From Microcoleus sp. CAWBG506 (GTDB lineage Bacteria; Cyanobacteriota; Cyanobacteriia; Cyanobacteriales; Microcoleaceae): DNA of 64,000 bases. A program made the translations under genes and the position numbers. Positions 56,126 to 62,719 of the stretch are shown here, piece after piece (position 1 is the stretch's first letter; the number at the start of each line of letters is the position of its first letter). The DNA lies in contig JAHREW010000016.1 in NCBI GenBank assembly GCA_020883125.1, positions 1-64,000 on the forward strand. The letters are read 5' to 3'. Below the pieces are notes generated by a model, which had not been told where the DNA came from, did no database searches, and saw only the letters and a list, made by a program, of their open reading frames with translations.

Positions 56126-56337
56126 ATAAGTACAACATTAACCCGCAAGGGGTTGTTAATACTGATTGTGCGGTTCTAGCTACGATACCAGACGGATCTA
56201 GAATCCGGTAGAGTAGTCAAAAAGAATCAAGGTTTGCAGACTTCATAACTGTCATTCTTCGGTGAACCTTTTAGCTACCACTAGAATAGCGATCGCATTT
56301 AGTTTTAGCAAGGTGGGCATTACACCCACCCTACTAT
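56126..56337. other. Spacer with a small hairpin
   Basis: Non-coding. A GGTGGGC/ACCCACC palindrome is at about 56312-56330, just before the MITE. Confidence 0.35.
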
Positions 56338-56465
56338 TATAGCAACTGCCAAGGCGATTAGGGCAGATTTTGTAGGGGCGGGTTCACCGATATCTTTCAT
56401 CGGTATAGACAAATTCTATAAACCCGCCCCCACCCCACGACTTAACCACCCTGGCGGTTGCTATA
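56338..56465 (+). repeat. MITE, TATAGCAAC family (copy A2)
   Basis: A 128-bp element starting TATAGCAACTGCCAAGGCG and ending CCTGGCGGTTGCTATA, with the B-type core (TGTAGGGGCGGGTTCACC) inside. By base-by-base reading it is the exact reverse complement of the element at 57698-57825. TA flanks suggest TA target duplication. Confidence 0.92.
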
Positions 56466-56690
56466 TAATCTACGCACCAGCAGCTTTCTTGGCTGTGTAA
56501 AACACCTCAGCATTAATTTGAGAAATAGTGCGATCGCGCATTTCTTTCAAGAAACCTCAACAGTCTTTAAACCTTCAACCTTATCGCCAAGTGAATTGCG
56601 CCGCTTACCCCGACGCTGCAAAAGTGCATCTATACCAGGATTAATCACTTCCTCAACCTCTCCATTATCACCATAAATTACCACCTCAAG
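56466..56690 (-). pseudogene. Decayed gene 3' end resembling the ChlB C-terminus
   Basis: On the minus strand the last ~24 codons before a TAG read EMRDRTISQINAEVFYTAKK then AAGA, close to the ChlB C-terminus ([21 protein letters not shown]). The first ~50 bp are about 80% identical to the 3' end of chlB at 62720. Upstream, in another frame, VVIYGDNGEVEEVINPGIDA and LLQRRGKRRN are read, so a frameshift divides it. This may be a broken protein with a PCP_red-type tail rather than a chlB copy. Confidence 0.45.
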
Positions 56691-56698
56691 TAGTATTC

Positions 56699-56763
56699 GT
56701 AGGGTGCGTCGCTATAAAATATCCCTAGGAAAAGATAGACAATCTTATGGCGACGCACCTTAC
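56699..56763. repeat. Hairpin element GTAGGGTGCGTCGC (C1)
   Basis: A 65-bp element with GTAGGGTGCGTCGC at one end and GGCGACGCACCTTAC at the other. Related copies are at 56862, 57208, 61471 and 61639. Non-coding. Confidence 0.85.
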
Positions 56764-56861
56764 AAAATACTGGGGTAAACTACCTGGAGTTTCACAGCGC
56801 CCAACACTTGTTTTTGTCACAGAAGTGTTGGTTTTGTTTTATAGTCTGTGAGTGATGGGAC

Positions 56862-56923
56862 AGGTGCGTCGCTTTCAGATTATCGATATTTAGTTAGAGA
56901 TTTTTCATAGCGACGCACCCTAG
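56862..56923. repeat. Hairpin element GTAGGGTGCGTCGC family (C2)
   Basis: AGGTGCGTCGC and GCGACGCACCCTA arms around a ~40-bp AT-rich loop. A diverged copy of C1. The space 56764-56861 carries an ACACTT-type palindrome and no gene. Confidence 0.8.
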
Positions 56924-57062
56924 GACTACTACACTTTTCAATCTTATATAAATCAATACGGCTCAGATAAGAGATTCCCACATAGAAAACCTATGAAAAA
57001 TAGATACTGCGATTGCTTCGTTCCTCTCTTCGGACAATCTTAACTGAACCGTATTGTTATAT

Positions 57063-57212
57063 AAATTATCTTTTATTGGCCCAGTCCCCCGCCGGATACT
57101 GCACGTGCCGTTTCCCTACAGATGATTCGCTTTTTAAAAGGTATTGCTACACTTTTCAATCCATACAAATTATCTTTTATTGGCCGAGTCCCCCGCCGGA
57201 GACTGCACGTGC
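57063..57212. repeat. 46-bp direct repeat pair
   Basis: AAATTATCTTTTATTGGCC followed by AGTCCCCCGCCGG and ACTGCACGTGC occurs at 57063-57108 and again at 57167-57212, differing at two positions. The intervening 58 bp are unrelated. No gene; origin unknown. Confidence 0.75.
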
Positions 57213-57263
57213 TATTAGATTGTCGATATGTAAGTCAGAGATTTTTGGTGGCGGCGCACCCTA
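57208..57263. repeat. Hairpin element, partial (C3)
   Basis: Only the right half of a C-type element is clear: a loop part similar to C2 and the arm GGCGGCGCACCCTAC. The left arm is lost. Confidence 0.6.
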
Positions 57264-57320
57264 CGAACTAACTATAAGTGCGATCGGGTGATACGCATCC
57301 ATAACCCACGAGAGAAGTTT

Positions 57321-57503
57321 TTAAGTCTCGCTTTTGGGTTTTTCTGGCCCAGAGGGTACTTCTCCCCTTTGTTGGGCTTCCAATAAAGCTGTTTCCACGA
57401 GAAAGGCTATCAGGTTAGCTGTGGATCTGCCTTGTTTGTCAGCCCATCGATCTAAAGCTTCATATACGTAATCAGGAAATGTGACGTGAACGCGCTTGCT
57501 CAA
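57321..57503 (-). CDS. Ribbon-helix-helix (CopG-like) protein
   Basis: A 60-residue DNA-binding protein. The ribbon KRVHVTFPDYVYEALDRWAD and helices GRSTANLIAFLVETALLEA make a complete RHH fold. The C-terminal ten residues are polar (GEVPSGPEKPKSET). Such proteins act as autoregulators or antitoxins, but no toxin gene is adjacent, and a strongly repeat-rich region surrounds it. Confidence 0.85.
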   Translation of the reverse strand: MSKRVHVTFPDYVYEALDRWADKQGRSTANLIAFLVETALLEAQQRGEVPSGPEKPKSET

Positions 57504-57649
57504 TGTAAAAGTTGGTTGGTTGACTAACGCTTTTAATGGTACAAGCTTAGGCTCCCGATCGTGTTGTTACTCTGTTCTTAAAACTGAATTGACACAAATT
57601 TGGGCTTATTATGTTACAATTCCTCTAATCCGATTTCGGATCAGTCAAA

Positions 57650-57685
57650 AGCCAGTCCGACGCTTCCGAGGGATCAGGACTGGCT
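57650..57685 (+). promoter_or_regulatory. Conserved leader hairpin (copy 2)
   Basis: AGCCAGTCC (57650-57658) and GGACTGGCT (57677-57685) form a perfect 9-bp stem around an 18-nt loop. It is the counterpart of the hairpin at 33559 but is separated from the gene by an inserted MITE. Confidence 0.55.
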
Positions 57686-57697
57686 ATGGCTCCCATT

Positions 57698-57825
57698 TAT
57701 AGCAACCGCCAGGGTGGTTAAGTCGTGGGGTGGGGGCGGGTTTATAGAATTTGTCTATACCGATGAAAGATATCGGTGAACCCGCCCCTACAAAATCTGC
57801 CCTAATCGCCTTGGCAGTTGCTATA
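57698..57825 (-). repeat. MITE, TATAGCAAC family (copy A3)
   Basis: 128 bp, exact reverse complement of the element at 56338-56465. It is inserted between the leader hairpin and the ribosome binding site of the small gene at 57845. The uninterrupted paralogous locus at 33559-33640 shows the empty site (TCTCATT then AAAAAGGAG). Confidence 0.93.
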
Positions 57826-57844
57826 CAAAGGAGATACATCTATT

Positions 57845-57997
57845 ATGCGGTATGAAAAGCTTCTCAAATCGTGGATTGTGGTTCGTTTGCTTCCGAATCT
57901 GCAAAGGGTCGTTGTGGGTCGGTTTCGGAGTTGGTCTGATGCAGATGGTCATTTGCGAGTTCTCAAACAACTGCTTCCGGCTGCGAGATTGACTTGA
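57845..57997 (+). CDS. Small protein, shortened paralogue of 33639
   Basis: A 50-residue frame (MRYEKLLKSWIVVRLLPN) with AAAGGAG 12 nt upstream. The core WIVVRLLPNLQRVVVGRFR and SWSDADGHLRVLKQLLP matches the copy at 33639. A TGA replaces the Val codon of the other copy after RLT; beyond it the frame still reads VFDPID before a second stop, so the last ~8 residues have been lost. The MITE insertion and early stop suggest decay, though the core is intact. Confidence 0.6.
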   Translation: MRYEKLLKSWIVVRLLPNLQRVVVGRFRSWSDADGHLRVLKQLLPAARLT

Positions 57998-58028
57998 GTT
58001 TTCGATCCGATCGACTAATTTTGATTGC

Positions 58029-58070
58029 GACTGTCTGAAAGTGCGCGCGAGCTTCGCCACGCGCACTTTT
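58029..58070. repeat. Hairpin repeat left of Uma2 (GACTGTCTGAAAGTGCG)
   Basis: GACTGTCTGAAAGTGCG followed by a stem AAAGTGCGCG/CGCGCACTTT. The same 17 bp recur in direct orientation at 58754. Confidence 0.7.
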
Positions 58071-58120
58071 AGGCAATGCTAAACTGGACGCAAGATATGA
58101 ATTAAGTTGGGTAAAAAACC

Positions 58121-58753
58121 GTGACAGCTACTCTACAAGTAACAGAACAACCAACATCACAGCGCTACTTTACTCCAGAAGAATATCTAACTCTGGAAGA
58201 AGCAGCAGAAGACAAAAGCGAATATCTCGACGGAGAAATTATTCCTATGACAGGCGGATCTACCAATCACAATCACATTTCCCTGAATATGAGTATAGCA
58301 TTACGTCTAGCTCTGAAGGGACTTGATTATAATGTTTTCATGGGTGACGTGCGCCTGTGGATGCCGAAAAAGCGATTTTATACTTATCCCGATGTGATGG
58401 TAATTGCAGGTAAACCTGAGTATTACAACAATCGCAAAGATACGGTAATAAATCCTCAAGTGATTGTGGAAGTTTTATCGAAATCTACAAAAAATTACGA
58501 TCGCAACGATAAGTTTCAGTTTTATCAAACGCTGCCGACCTTTCAAGAGTATATTCTAATTGACCAATCGCGAGTTTATGTGGAGCAGTATTGCAAGTTG
58601 GCAAACAAGCGATGGTCGTACACTCAGTACGATGAGGAAGATGCAGCGCTAGTTTTTAATTTCTTTCAAGTTGAAGTGCCGCTGGCAGATATGTATGAGA
58701 AGGTGGATTTTGAGGCGGAAAATGAGCCTGAAGAGAGTGCGGCGGCAGAATAA
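58121..58753 (+). CDS. Uma2 family endonuclease (DUF820)
   Basis: A 210-residue protein starting at GTG. The complete Uma2 core is visible: YFTPEEYLTLEE, YLDGEIIPMTGGS, NHNHISLNMS, GDVRLWMPKK, YTYPDVMVIAG (metal Asp), NPQVIVEVLSKSTKNYDR (catalytic Glu and K/D) and YILIDQSRVYVEQY. PD-(D/E)XK-type nuclease fold by family. It has the usual acidic tail (ENEPEESAAAE). It is flanked on both sides by the same hairpin repeat, with no partner gene. Confidence 0.93.
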   Translation: MTATLQVTEQPTSQRYFTPEEYLTLEEAAEDKSEYLDGEIIPMTGGSTNHNHISLNMSIALRLALKGLDYNVFMGDVRLWMPKKRFYTYPDVMVIAGKPEYYNNRKDTVINPQVIVEVLSKSTKNYDRNDKFQFYQTLPTFQEYILIDQSRVYVEQYCKLANKRWSYTQYDEEDAALVFNFFQVEVPLADMYEKVDFEAENEPEESAAAE

Positions 58754-58784
58754 GACTGTCTGAAAGTGCGATCGCACTTTTCAG
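58754..58784. repeat. Hairpin repeat right of Uma2 (GACTGTCTGAAAGTGCG)
   Basis: GACTGTCTGAAAGTGCG with CTGAAAGTGCGATCGCAC completing a near-perfect palindrome. It overlaps the Uma2 stop region and may act as its terminator. Confidence 0.7.
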
Positions 58785-58836
58785 CTTAGAGTTCAGTTGT
58801 GGTGGGTTGTCAATCGCCGATATGATAGCAATTTTT
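58779..58836 (-). pseudogene. DUF1778 antitoxin fragment
   Basis: TTCAGCTTAGAGTTCAGTT and GGTGGGTTGTCAATCGCC match, at about 80%, the 3' part of the DUF1778 gene at 60655-60705 (the NPPELNSKLKTA region). Only ~55 bp remain. Confidence 0.55.
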
Positions 58837-58863
58837 ATAAATGTTAATTGCTTTCATCAACCT

Positions 58864-59190
58864 CTATAGCAATATCACAGTTTCAGCAAATTGATTTTCG
58901 CTATTACGATGGCGAAGATGTAAAGTAATTTCTGTATCGAGTCGCTTGAGAAAAATCAGTAGTTTGCCCTCACTGAACAGTTGAAACTCTCCGTTCATTA
59001 AATTAGATACTTCTGGCTGTGGAATGCCAAGAATTTGACTAATTTCGTGCTGTTTTAAGTTGCGTTGTTTCAGGATACGGATTACTTGAATTCCTATTTT
59101 TCCCCGCGTAAAAAGTTCGTCTGCATCCTCCAGTCCGAGGTCAGAAAATACATTGCCGCTGCTTTCTTCAAAAATGGGTTCTTCTGTCAT
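58864..59190 (-). CDS. XRE-type antitoxin of a HigBA/Gp49-like pair
   Basis: A 108-residue protein with an HTH (about residues 38-80; GKIGIQVIRILKQRNLKQHE, ISQILGIPQPEVSNLMNGEF) of the Cro/C1 kind used by HigA-like antitoxins. The start overlaps the stop of the toxin gene by 4 bp (ATGA), giving toxin-first order as in higBA. It probably neutralises the toxin and represses the shared promoter. Confidence 0.9.
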   Translation of the reverse strand: MTEEPIFEESSGNVFSDLGLEDADELFTRGKIGIQVIRILKQRNLKQHEISQILGIPQPEVSNLMNGEFQLFSEGKLLIFLKRLDTEITLHLRHRNSENQFAETVILL

Positions 59191-59561
59191 AGTTGTTGCT
59201 CCCTTGCCACTGCGTCTTTATAGCGTTGTTTAATCAGGTCAATATCAGCTTGTGGGGTTTTAATCCCCTGCTTTGATTTCTTCTGAAAAGCGTGCAGGAT
59301 ATAGACTTTTTCCCCAATTTTTACAGCGTAAACTGCCCTGTAAGTATCAGTATCGTAGCGTTTTACGATTTCATATACACCGCTGCCCACCACTTTAAAA
59401 GGCTTGGCTTGTAAAGGTGTTTCCCCTGCTTGCACCAGTTGCAGCGCATAACCTACTGCTTTTTGTACCTCTGGGGGAAACTCGCGGATATTTCTGCGAG
59501 AGTCTCCCATCCAAACAAGAGGTCGTAAAACAATCTCTATAATGTCCTCACTATCACTCAT
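59187..59561 (-). CDS. Gp49-like/HigB-type toxin (RelE superfamily)
   Basis: A 124-residue protein of the phage-derived Gp49-like RelE/HigB family: PLVWMGDSRRNIREFPPEVQ, VGYALQLVQAGETPL, AKPFKVVGSGVYEIVKRYD, YRAVYAVKIGEKVYILHAFQKKSK and GIKTPQADIDLIKQRYKDA. These are the family's ribosome-dependent or free mRNA nuclease signatures. It is the first gene of a two-gene toxin-antitoxin operon. Full length. Confidence 0.92.
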   Translation of the reverse strand: MSDSEDIIEIVLRPLVWMGDSRRNIREFPPEVQKAVGYALQLVQAGETPLQAKPFKVVGSGVYEIVKRYDTDTYRAVYAVKIGEKVYILHAFQKKSKQGIKTPQADIDLIKQRYKDAVAREQQL

Positions 59562-59819
59562 TTTATATGAAAATTCCTATAAAAACAAGTCAGACAATAA
59601 TAGCATGAAATTTCGAGATTTTTTACTCCGGCGTTCATATTATTCGCTTGTTTGATGATTGCTGTCTTTTGAAATCAAGCTAAAAGCATTGATAAATTTC
59701 GTTTTTACCTGAGTCTAATTTTAGGTAGGCGATCGTTCTTGGCTTGAAAAGGGCGATCGCACTTATCTCGTGTTAAACTGAATCTAGCGGTCGTGTTAAG
59801 CAAGGAAAAAATAGCCGTC

Positions 59820-60113
59820 ATGCCTATCCAAGAACAAATTTTTGACAAACTGAAAAATTTCTCTGAAATCGAACTGCAAGAAATCCTCAACTTTGCTGAT
59901 TTTCTGTTATGGCAGCGGAAACAGCAGGAAGTAGCTTCGCAGCCCGATGAAACTGGCAGGAGTCAACCAGCAAATATGGATAAAGAGTGCGAGGTTCATT
60001 ATGTTGGTGGAGTCTTAGTCGTCAAAGCATCATCAATAAAAACTGAAGAAGTCATTAATTGGGATACAATTATTTCCGATATGCGCCAAGAAAGAATCGG
60101 GAAGTTTATCTAA
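59820..60113 (+). CDS. DUF2281/VapB-type antitoxin, orphan
   Basis: The ATG at 59820 (MPIQEQIFDKLKNFSE, 97 residues) is preferred to an upstream frame start. The N-terminal helices IFDKLKNFSEIELQEILNFA, DFLLWQRKQQE and the C-terminal YVGGVLVVKASSIK, NWDTIISDMRQER match small antitoxins that precede PIN toxins. The expected PIN gene is missing: the GNAT gene on the other strand overlaps its 3' end by 8 bp. Degraded copies of this gene are at 54718 and 60962. Confidence 0.8.
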   Translation: MPIQEQIFDKLKNFSEIELQEILNFADFLLWQRKQQEVASQPDETGRSQPANMDKECEVHYVGGVLVVKASSIKTEEVINWDTIISDMRQERIGKFI

Positions 60114-60612
60114 ATGCTTCTAATATCCTCGTCATAGGAATAAAAAGTGCAAGCTCATCGCCCTCTAAGGGAATGAACCCGTATTGCAGATAAAATCCCT
60201 TAGCTTGTTCGTTCAATGCGTCAACTATCACTCCCAATACTCCTATATCTTCCGACAAACGAATCACTCTGTTAAAAGCATCGACTAGCAGTGTCTCACC
60301 TAGTCTTCTACCCTGCATTGATTGAGTTACCGCCAGTTTGCCGATTCGCATAACTGGAAGGGGGTAACGCGGCAACCCTTTTCTGTAATTTTCAGGCAGT
60401 AACTCTAGTTGTAATTCAGCCATACTTATTGAATAATAGCCTGCTACTTGACCGTCACCGTCTTGAGGAATTGCCACCCAAGTTTTAGCAATGCCTTTTC
60501 TTTGATTTTGTCGGGCGTATTTTTGGAGATACTGATTTAACTCCGGCACACCGCAGTCAAAATTTTCCCGAATCACCCTGCTATCATCTATAGAGCAAAA
60601 AATCCATTCCAT
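60106..60612 (-). CDS. GNAT-family toxin (TacT/AtaT-like)
   Basis: A 168-residue acetyltransferase of the toxin type that acetylates aminoacyl-tRNA. Visible: FDCGVPELNQYLQKYARQNQ, WVAIPQDGDGQVAGYYSISM, MRIGKLAVTQSMQGRRLGE (acetyl-CoA loop Q-x-x-G-x-G/A) and LGVIVDALNEQAKGFYLQYG, with the conserved Tyr. It lies 3 bp after the DUF1778 gene, a standard GNAT toxin-antitoxin pair. Intact length. Confidence 0.92.
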   Translation of the reverse strand: MEWIFCSIDDSRVIRENFDCGVPELNQYLQKYARQNQRKGIAKTWVAIPQDGDGQVAGYYSISMAELQLELLPENYRKGLPRYPLPVMRIGKLAVTQSMQGRRLGETLLVDAFNRVIRLSEDIGVLGVIVDALNEQAKGFYLQYGFIPLEGDELALFIPMTRILEAFR

Positions 60613-60615
60613 TAT

Positions 60616-60906
60616 TTATTTGCACTCGTATTCTTGCCGATACCTTTCAATCGCCGTTTTCAGCTTAGAGTTAAGTTCTGGTGGGTTTTCAATCGCTGAG
60701 GTAACAATTTCCCAATTTGGTTCGGAAAGAACGATCTGTTCTGGTTTAAGTGGCATTTCTTGGGCTAGATTTAGAGCAACTTCGAGCAGATATTCGCTCA
60801 GACTAAGACCCCACAGGGTAGCTGCTTTTTCTAACAGTTCTTTTTGTTCCTGATTGATAGTTATCTCAAGGGTGCTTGTTTGGGGAGTTTGTGTAGGGGT
60901 TGACAT
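60616..60906 (-). CDS. DUF1778 (ribbon-helix-helix) antitoxin
   Basis: A 96-residue antitoxin. The RHH segment is STLEITINQEQKELLEKAAT, LWGLSLSEYLLEVALN, followed by the toxin-binding tail (EQIVLSEPNWEIVTSAIENP, LNSKLKTAIERYRQEY). DUF1778 proteins are standard partners of GNAT toxins; both genes are intact and in the usual order, so the module may be active. Confidence 0.92.
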   Translation of the reverse strand: MSTPTQTPQTSTLEITINQEQKELLEKAATLWGLSLSEYLLEVALNLAQEMPLKPEQIVLSEPNWEIVTSAIENPPELNSKLKTAIERYRQEYECK

Positions 60907-60961
60907 ATTTTTTCACTGAGAGCAAGGTTGGCTCATTTGAATATTATAGCAATTTTTCAGG

Positions 60962-61066
60962 TGGGCGATCGCACTTGCTTGGAAAAGGGCGATCGTTACG
61001 ACAAGAGTGTTAAACTCAATGTAGCGATCGGATCAACAAGAAAAAAATAGCCGTGATGCCTATACA
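60962..61066 (+). pseudogene. Upstream region and first codons of the DUF2281-type antitoxin (fragment)
   Basis: The stretch GCGATCGCACTTGCTTGGAA... to AAAAAATAGCCGTGATGCC repeats the promoter region and first four codons (MPIQ) of the antitoxin at 59820, followed at once by a stop. About 80% identical. It shows the 5' breakpoint of another copy. Confidence 0.6.
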
Positions 61067-61118
61067 ATAAAAAAATGTTGCTCAAATGAATAAATAATTA
61101 ATATATAATTGAAAAGAC

Positions 61119-61388
61119 ATGACTCAAAATAATTTACTGTCTCGCATTTCAATCGACTCGAATATCTGCTTTGGCAAACCCTGTATTCGCGGCCATCGCA
61201 TCTGGGTTTCTCTGATTCTTGATTTTCTTGCTAGCGGCATGACTTTGGAAGAATTGCTTGAGGAATATCCGGGAATTGAACGAGAAGACGTTTTGGCTTG
61301 TATTGCTTATGGGGCTGAGTTGGCAAGAGATTGTTATGTCGAAATTCCTGTGGGTGAAAAAAAGGTAGTTTTAAACGTTGACTTGTAG
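61119..61388 (+). CDS. DUF433 domain protein
   Basis: An 89-residue protein. RISIDSNICFGKPCIRGHRI, VSLILDFLASGMTLEELLEE and DVLACIAYGAELARDCYVEI match DUF433, small winged-helix-like proteins that often pair with a DUF5615 PIN-like toxin. No such partner follows. Its stop codon is the TAG in the first bases of a B-type repeat (TGTAGGGG), so the natural C-terminus may have been a little different. Confidence 0.88.
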   Translation: MTQNNLLSRISIDSNICFGKPCIRGHRIWVSLILDFLASGMTLEELLEEYPGIEREDVLACIAYGAELARDCYVEIPVGEKKVVLNVDL

Positions 61389-61614
61389 GGGCGGGTTCAC
61401 AAACCATCTCTGACAAAAACTAACAATCTCAAAAACCCGCCCCATCCCCATGCTAAATACAAAAAAACAATGGGTGCGTAGCGATCGACAATCTCGAAAC
61501 TAAATCGCAAATCTCACAGATACGCAGCCTACCGGATGAGATTTATCGTTGGGTGAGGGCGGGTTTTCAATATTGTTTATTTTTGGCGCAGATGGTTGGT
61601 GAACCCGCCCCTAC
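61384..61614. repeat. Composite repeat: B-type arms around a C-type hairpin
   Basis: TGTAGGGGCGGGTTCAC at the left and GTGAACCCGCCCCTAC at the right (B4 and B5, each with inner AAACCCGCCCC or GGGCGGGTTT arms) enclose a C-type element (61471-61533; GGGTGCGTAGCGATCGACAA ...). The mirror layout repeats that at 54421-54590. Confidence 0.8.
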
Positions 61615-61638
61615 AATATCTAAAAATATTACAGATAT

Positions 61639-61703
61639 TGTAGGGTGCGTCGCGATCGACAATCTCGAAACTAAATCGCAAATCTCGCAGCGACGCACCC
61701 TAC
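61639..61703. repeat. Hairpin element GTAGGGTGCGTCGC (C5)
   Basis: TGTAGGGTGCGTCGCGATCG and GCAGCGACGCACCCTAC arms; the loop (ACAATCTCGAAACTAAATCG) is nearly the same as in the copy at 61471. Its right end abuts the PIN remnant. Confidence 0.9.
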
Positions 61704-61706
61704 CAG

Positions 61707-61898
61707 ATTACTGCTGAGGATTACCAAGCAACCGTAAGCAAAATGGTAAGTTTAAACCTGCCAGCGGGAGGGATTTATGATGGGTTAATTGCTCAAGCTG
61801 TACTGAAAGCAGGTGTGGATGTGTTGTTGACTCTTAACCCTAATAACTTTACGCGATTGGGTGAAGATGTAAGGCTGTTAGTGCAACTGCCAGTTTAA
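61707..61898 (+). pseudogene. PIN-domain toxin C-terminal fragment
   Basis: The 63-codon frame reads ITAEDYQATVSKMVSLNLPA, then GGIYDGLIAQAVLKAGVDVL and LTLNPNNFTRLGEDVRLL: the last helix and metal-binding Asp (IYD) of a VapC-type PIN domain. No start codon; a C-type repeat forms its left edge, so the insertion or recombination removed the first half. Confidence 0.8.
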
Positions 61899-62009
61899 GG
61901 CGATCGCACTTGGTTTGAAAAGGGCGCTCTCTTCTCTACAGGTGGTGCTGCATAAATTTGGGAATTGATGCTACAATTTCAATAACAAATCCTCAGTCAA
62001 AATTATTGT

Positions 62010-62660
62010 ATGAATCACTTAGAAACATTACAACTTTTTAACGAAAAAGCCGAAACTTTAAACCAGTATAAAAGGTTTATGGCATCACTTCCTGGAAGAA
62101 AAATTGAATTTAAACACAGCCCTGAAACATTGGGAAAAAGTCAAGTTACAGTTGAAGGACCAGATTATGAATCGATTGCTGCTTGTGTTTTAACAATAAG
62201 ATTTTTTTATCAAGACAACGAAGCTGTATCCTTTCGTAATATGAAAGCTGTTTACGATGAGTTAGCCACCTCTCAAGAAAACAAGAATGACTTTAACCAA
62301 ATTAGAAATGAGTTGAACAACTATCTTGATAGTGACTCACCTTTTGTAAAGCCAGCTACCAACGCTAACCCAGAATGGATACTTGCTAGTGACATGAATG
62401 AAACGTTTACAGAACTCTTCAATGTTTCTCTTGATTCTGGTAATAAATTAACTAAGAGGGAAATATTAGAGTGGTTTCTATATGGTGAATACGCCCACGC
62501 TAATAAAGACAAAAAAGAAAAGTTAAAGCAGCTTTTATCAAGTTCTGTAAGTGCTGTTTTTGCAAACTACATATTTACGGGAATCTTAATTCAAATTATG
62601 AGATGTATTTTTGCTGTTGCAGCAATTAACCAAGATGTGATTAGTGAAATGGAAGGATGA
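62010..62660 (+). CDS. Unknown protein near chlB
   Basis: A 216-residue, mainly helical protein (MNHLETLQLFNEKAETLNQY). The middle has a charged helix region with DESIAAC-like and FYQDNEAVSFRNMKAVYDEL segments; EWFLYGEYAHANKDKKEKLK is a likely conserved site. The last ~45 residues are hydrophobic (SAVFANYIFTGILIQIMRCIF). I recognise no family. Lower GC than its neighbours suggests recent arrival. Confidence 0.65.
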   Translation: MNHLETLQLFNEKAETLNQYKRFMASLPGRKIEFKHSPETLGKSQVTVEGPDYESIAACVLTIRFFYQDNEAVSFRNMKAVYDELATSQENKNDFNQIRNELNNYLDSDSPFVKPATNANPEWILASDMNETFTELFNVSLDSGNKLTKREILEWFLYGEYAHANKDKKEKLKQLLSSSVSAVFANYIFTGILIQIMRCIFAVAAINQDVISEMEG

Positions 62661-62690
62661 GTTTTTTTAGCTAGCAATTAGTGTAAGTAA

Positions 62691-62708
62691 GGTGGGCAAA
62701 TGCCCACC
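62691..62708. terminator. Hairpin downstream of chlB
   Basis: GGTGGGCAAATGCCCACC, a 7-bp perfect stem with a 4-nt loop, between convergent genes 12 bp from the chlB stop. There is no T tract, so termination strength is uncertain. Confidence 0.5.
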
Positions 62709-62719
62709 CCACCAATCAC

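Noticed and set aside
57013-57291. Rightward 92-codon frame
   Set aside because: Covers two direct repeats and part of a hairpin element; the repeated peptide results from the DNA repeat.
57995-57997. TGA in the small-gene copy as selenocysteine
   Set aside because: No selenocysteine insertion context, and the paralogue has Val there; simple nonsense change is more likely.
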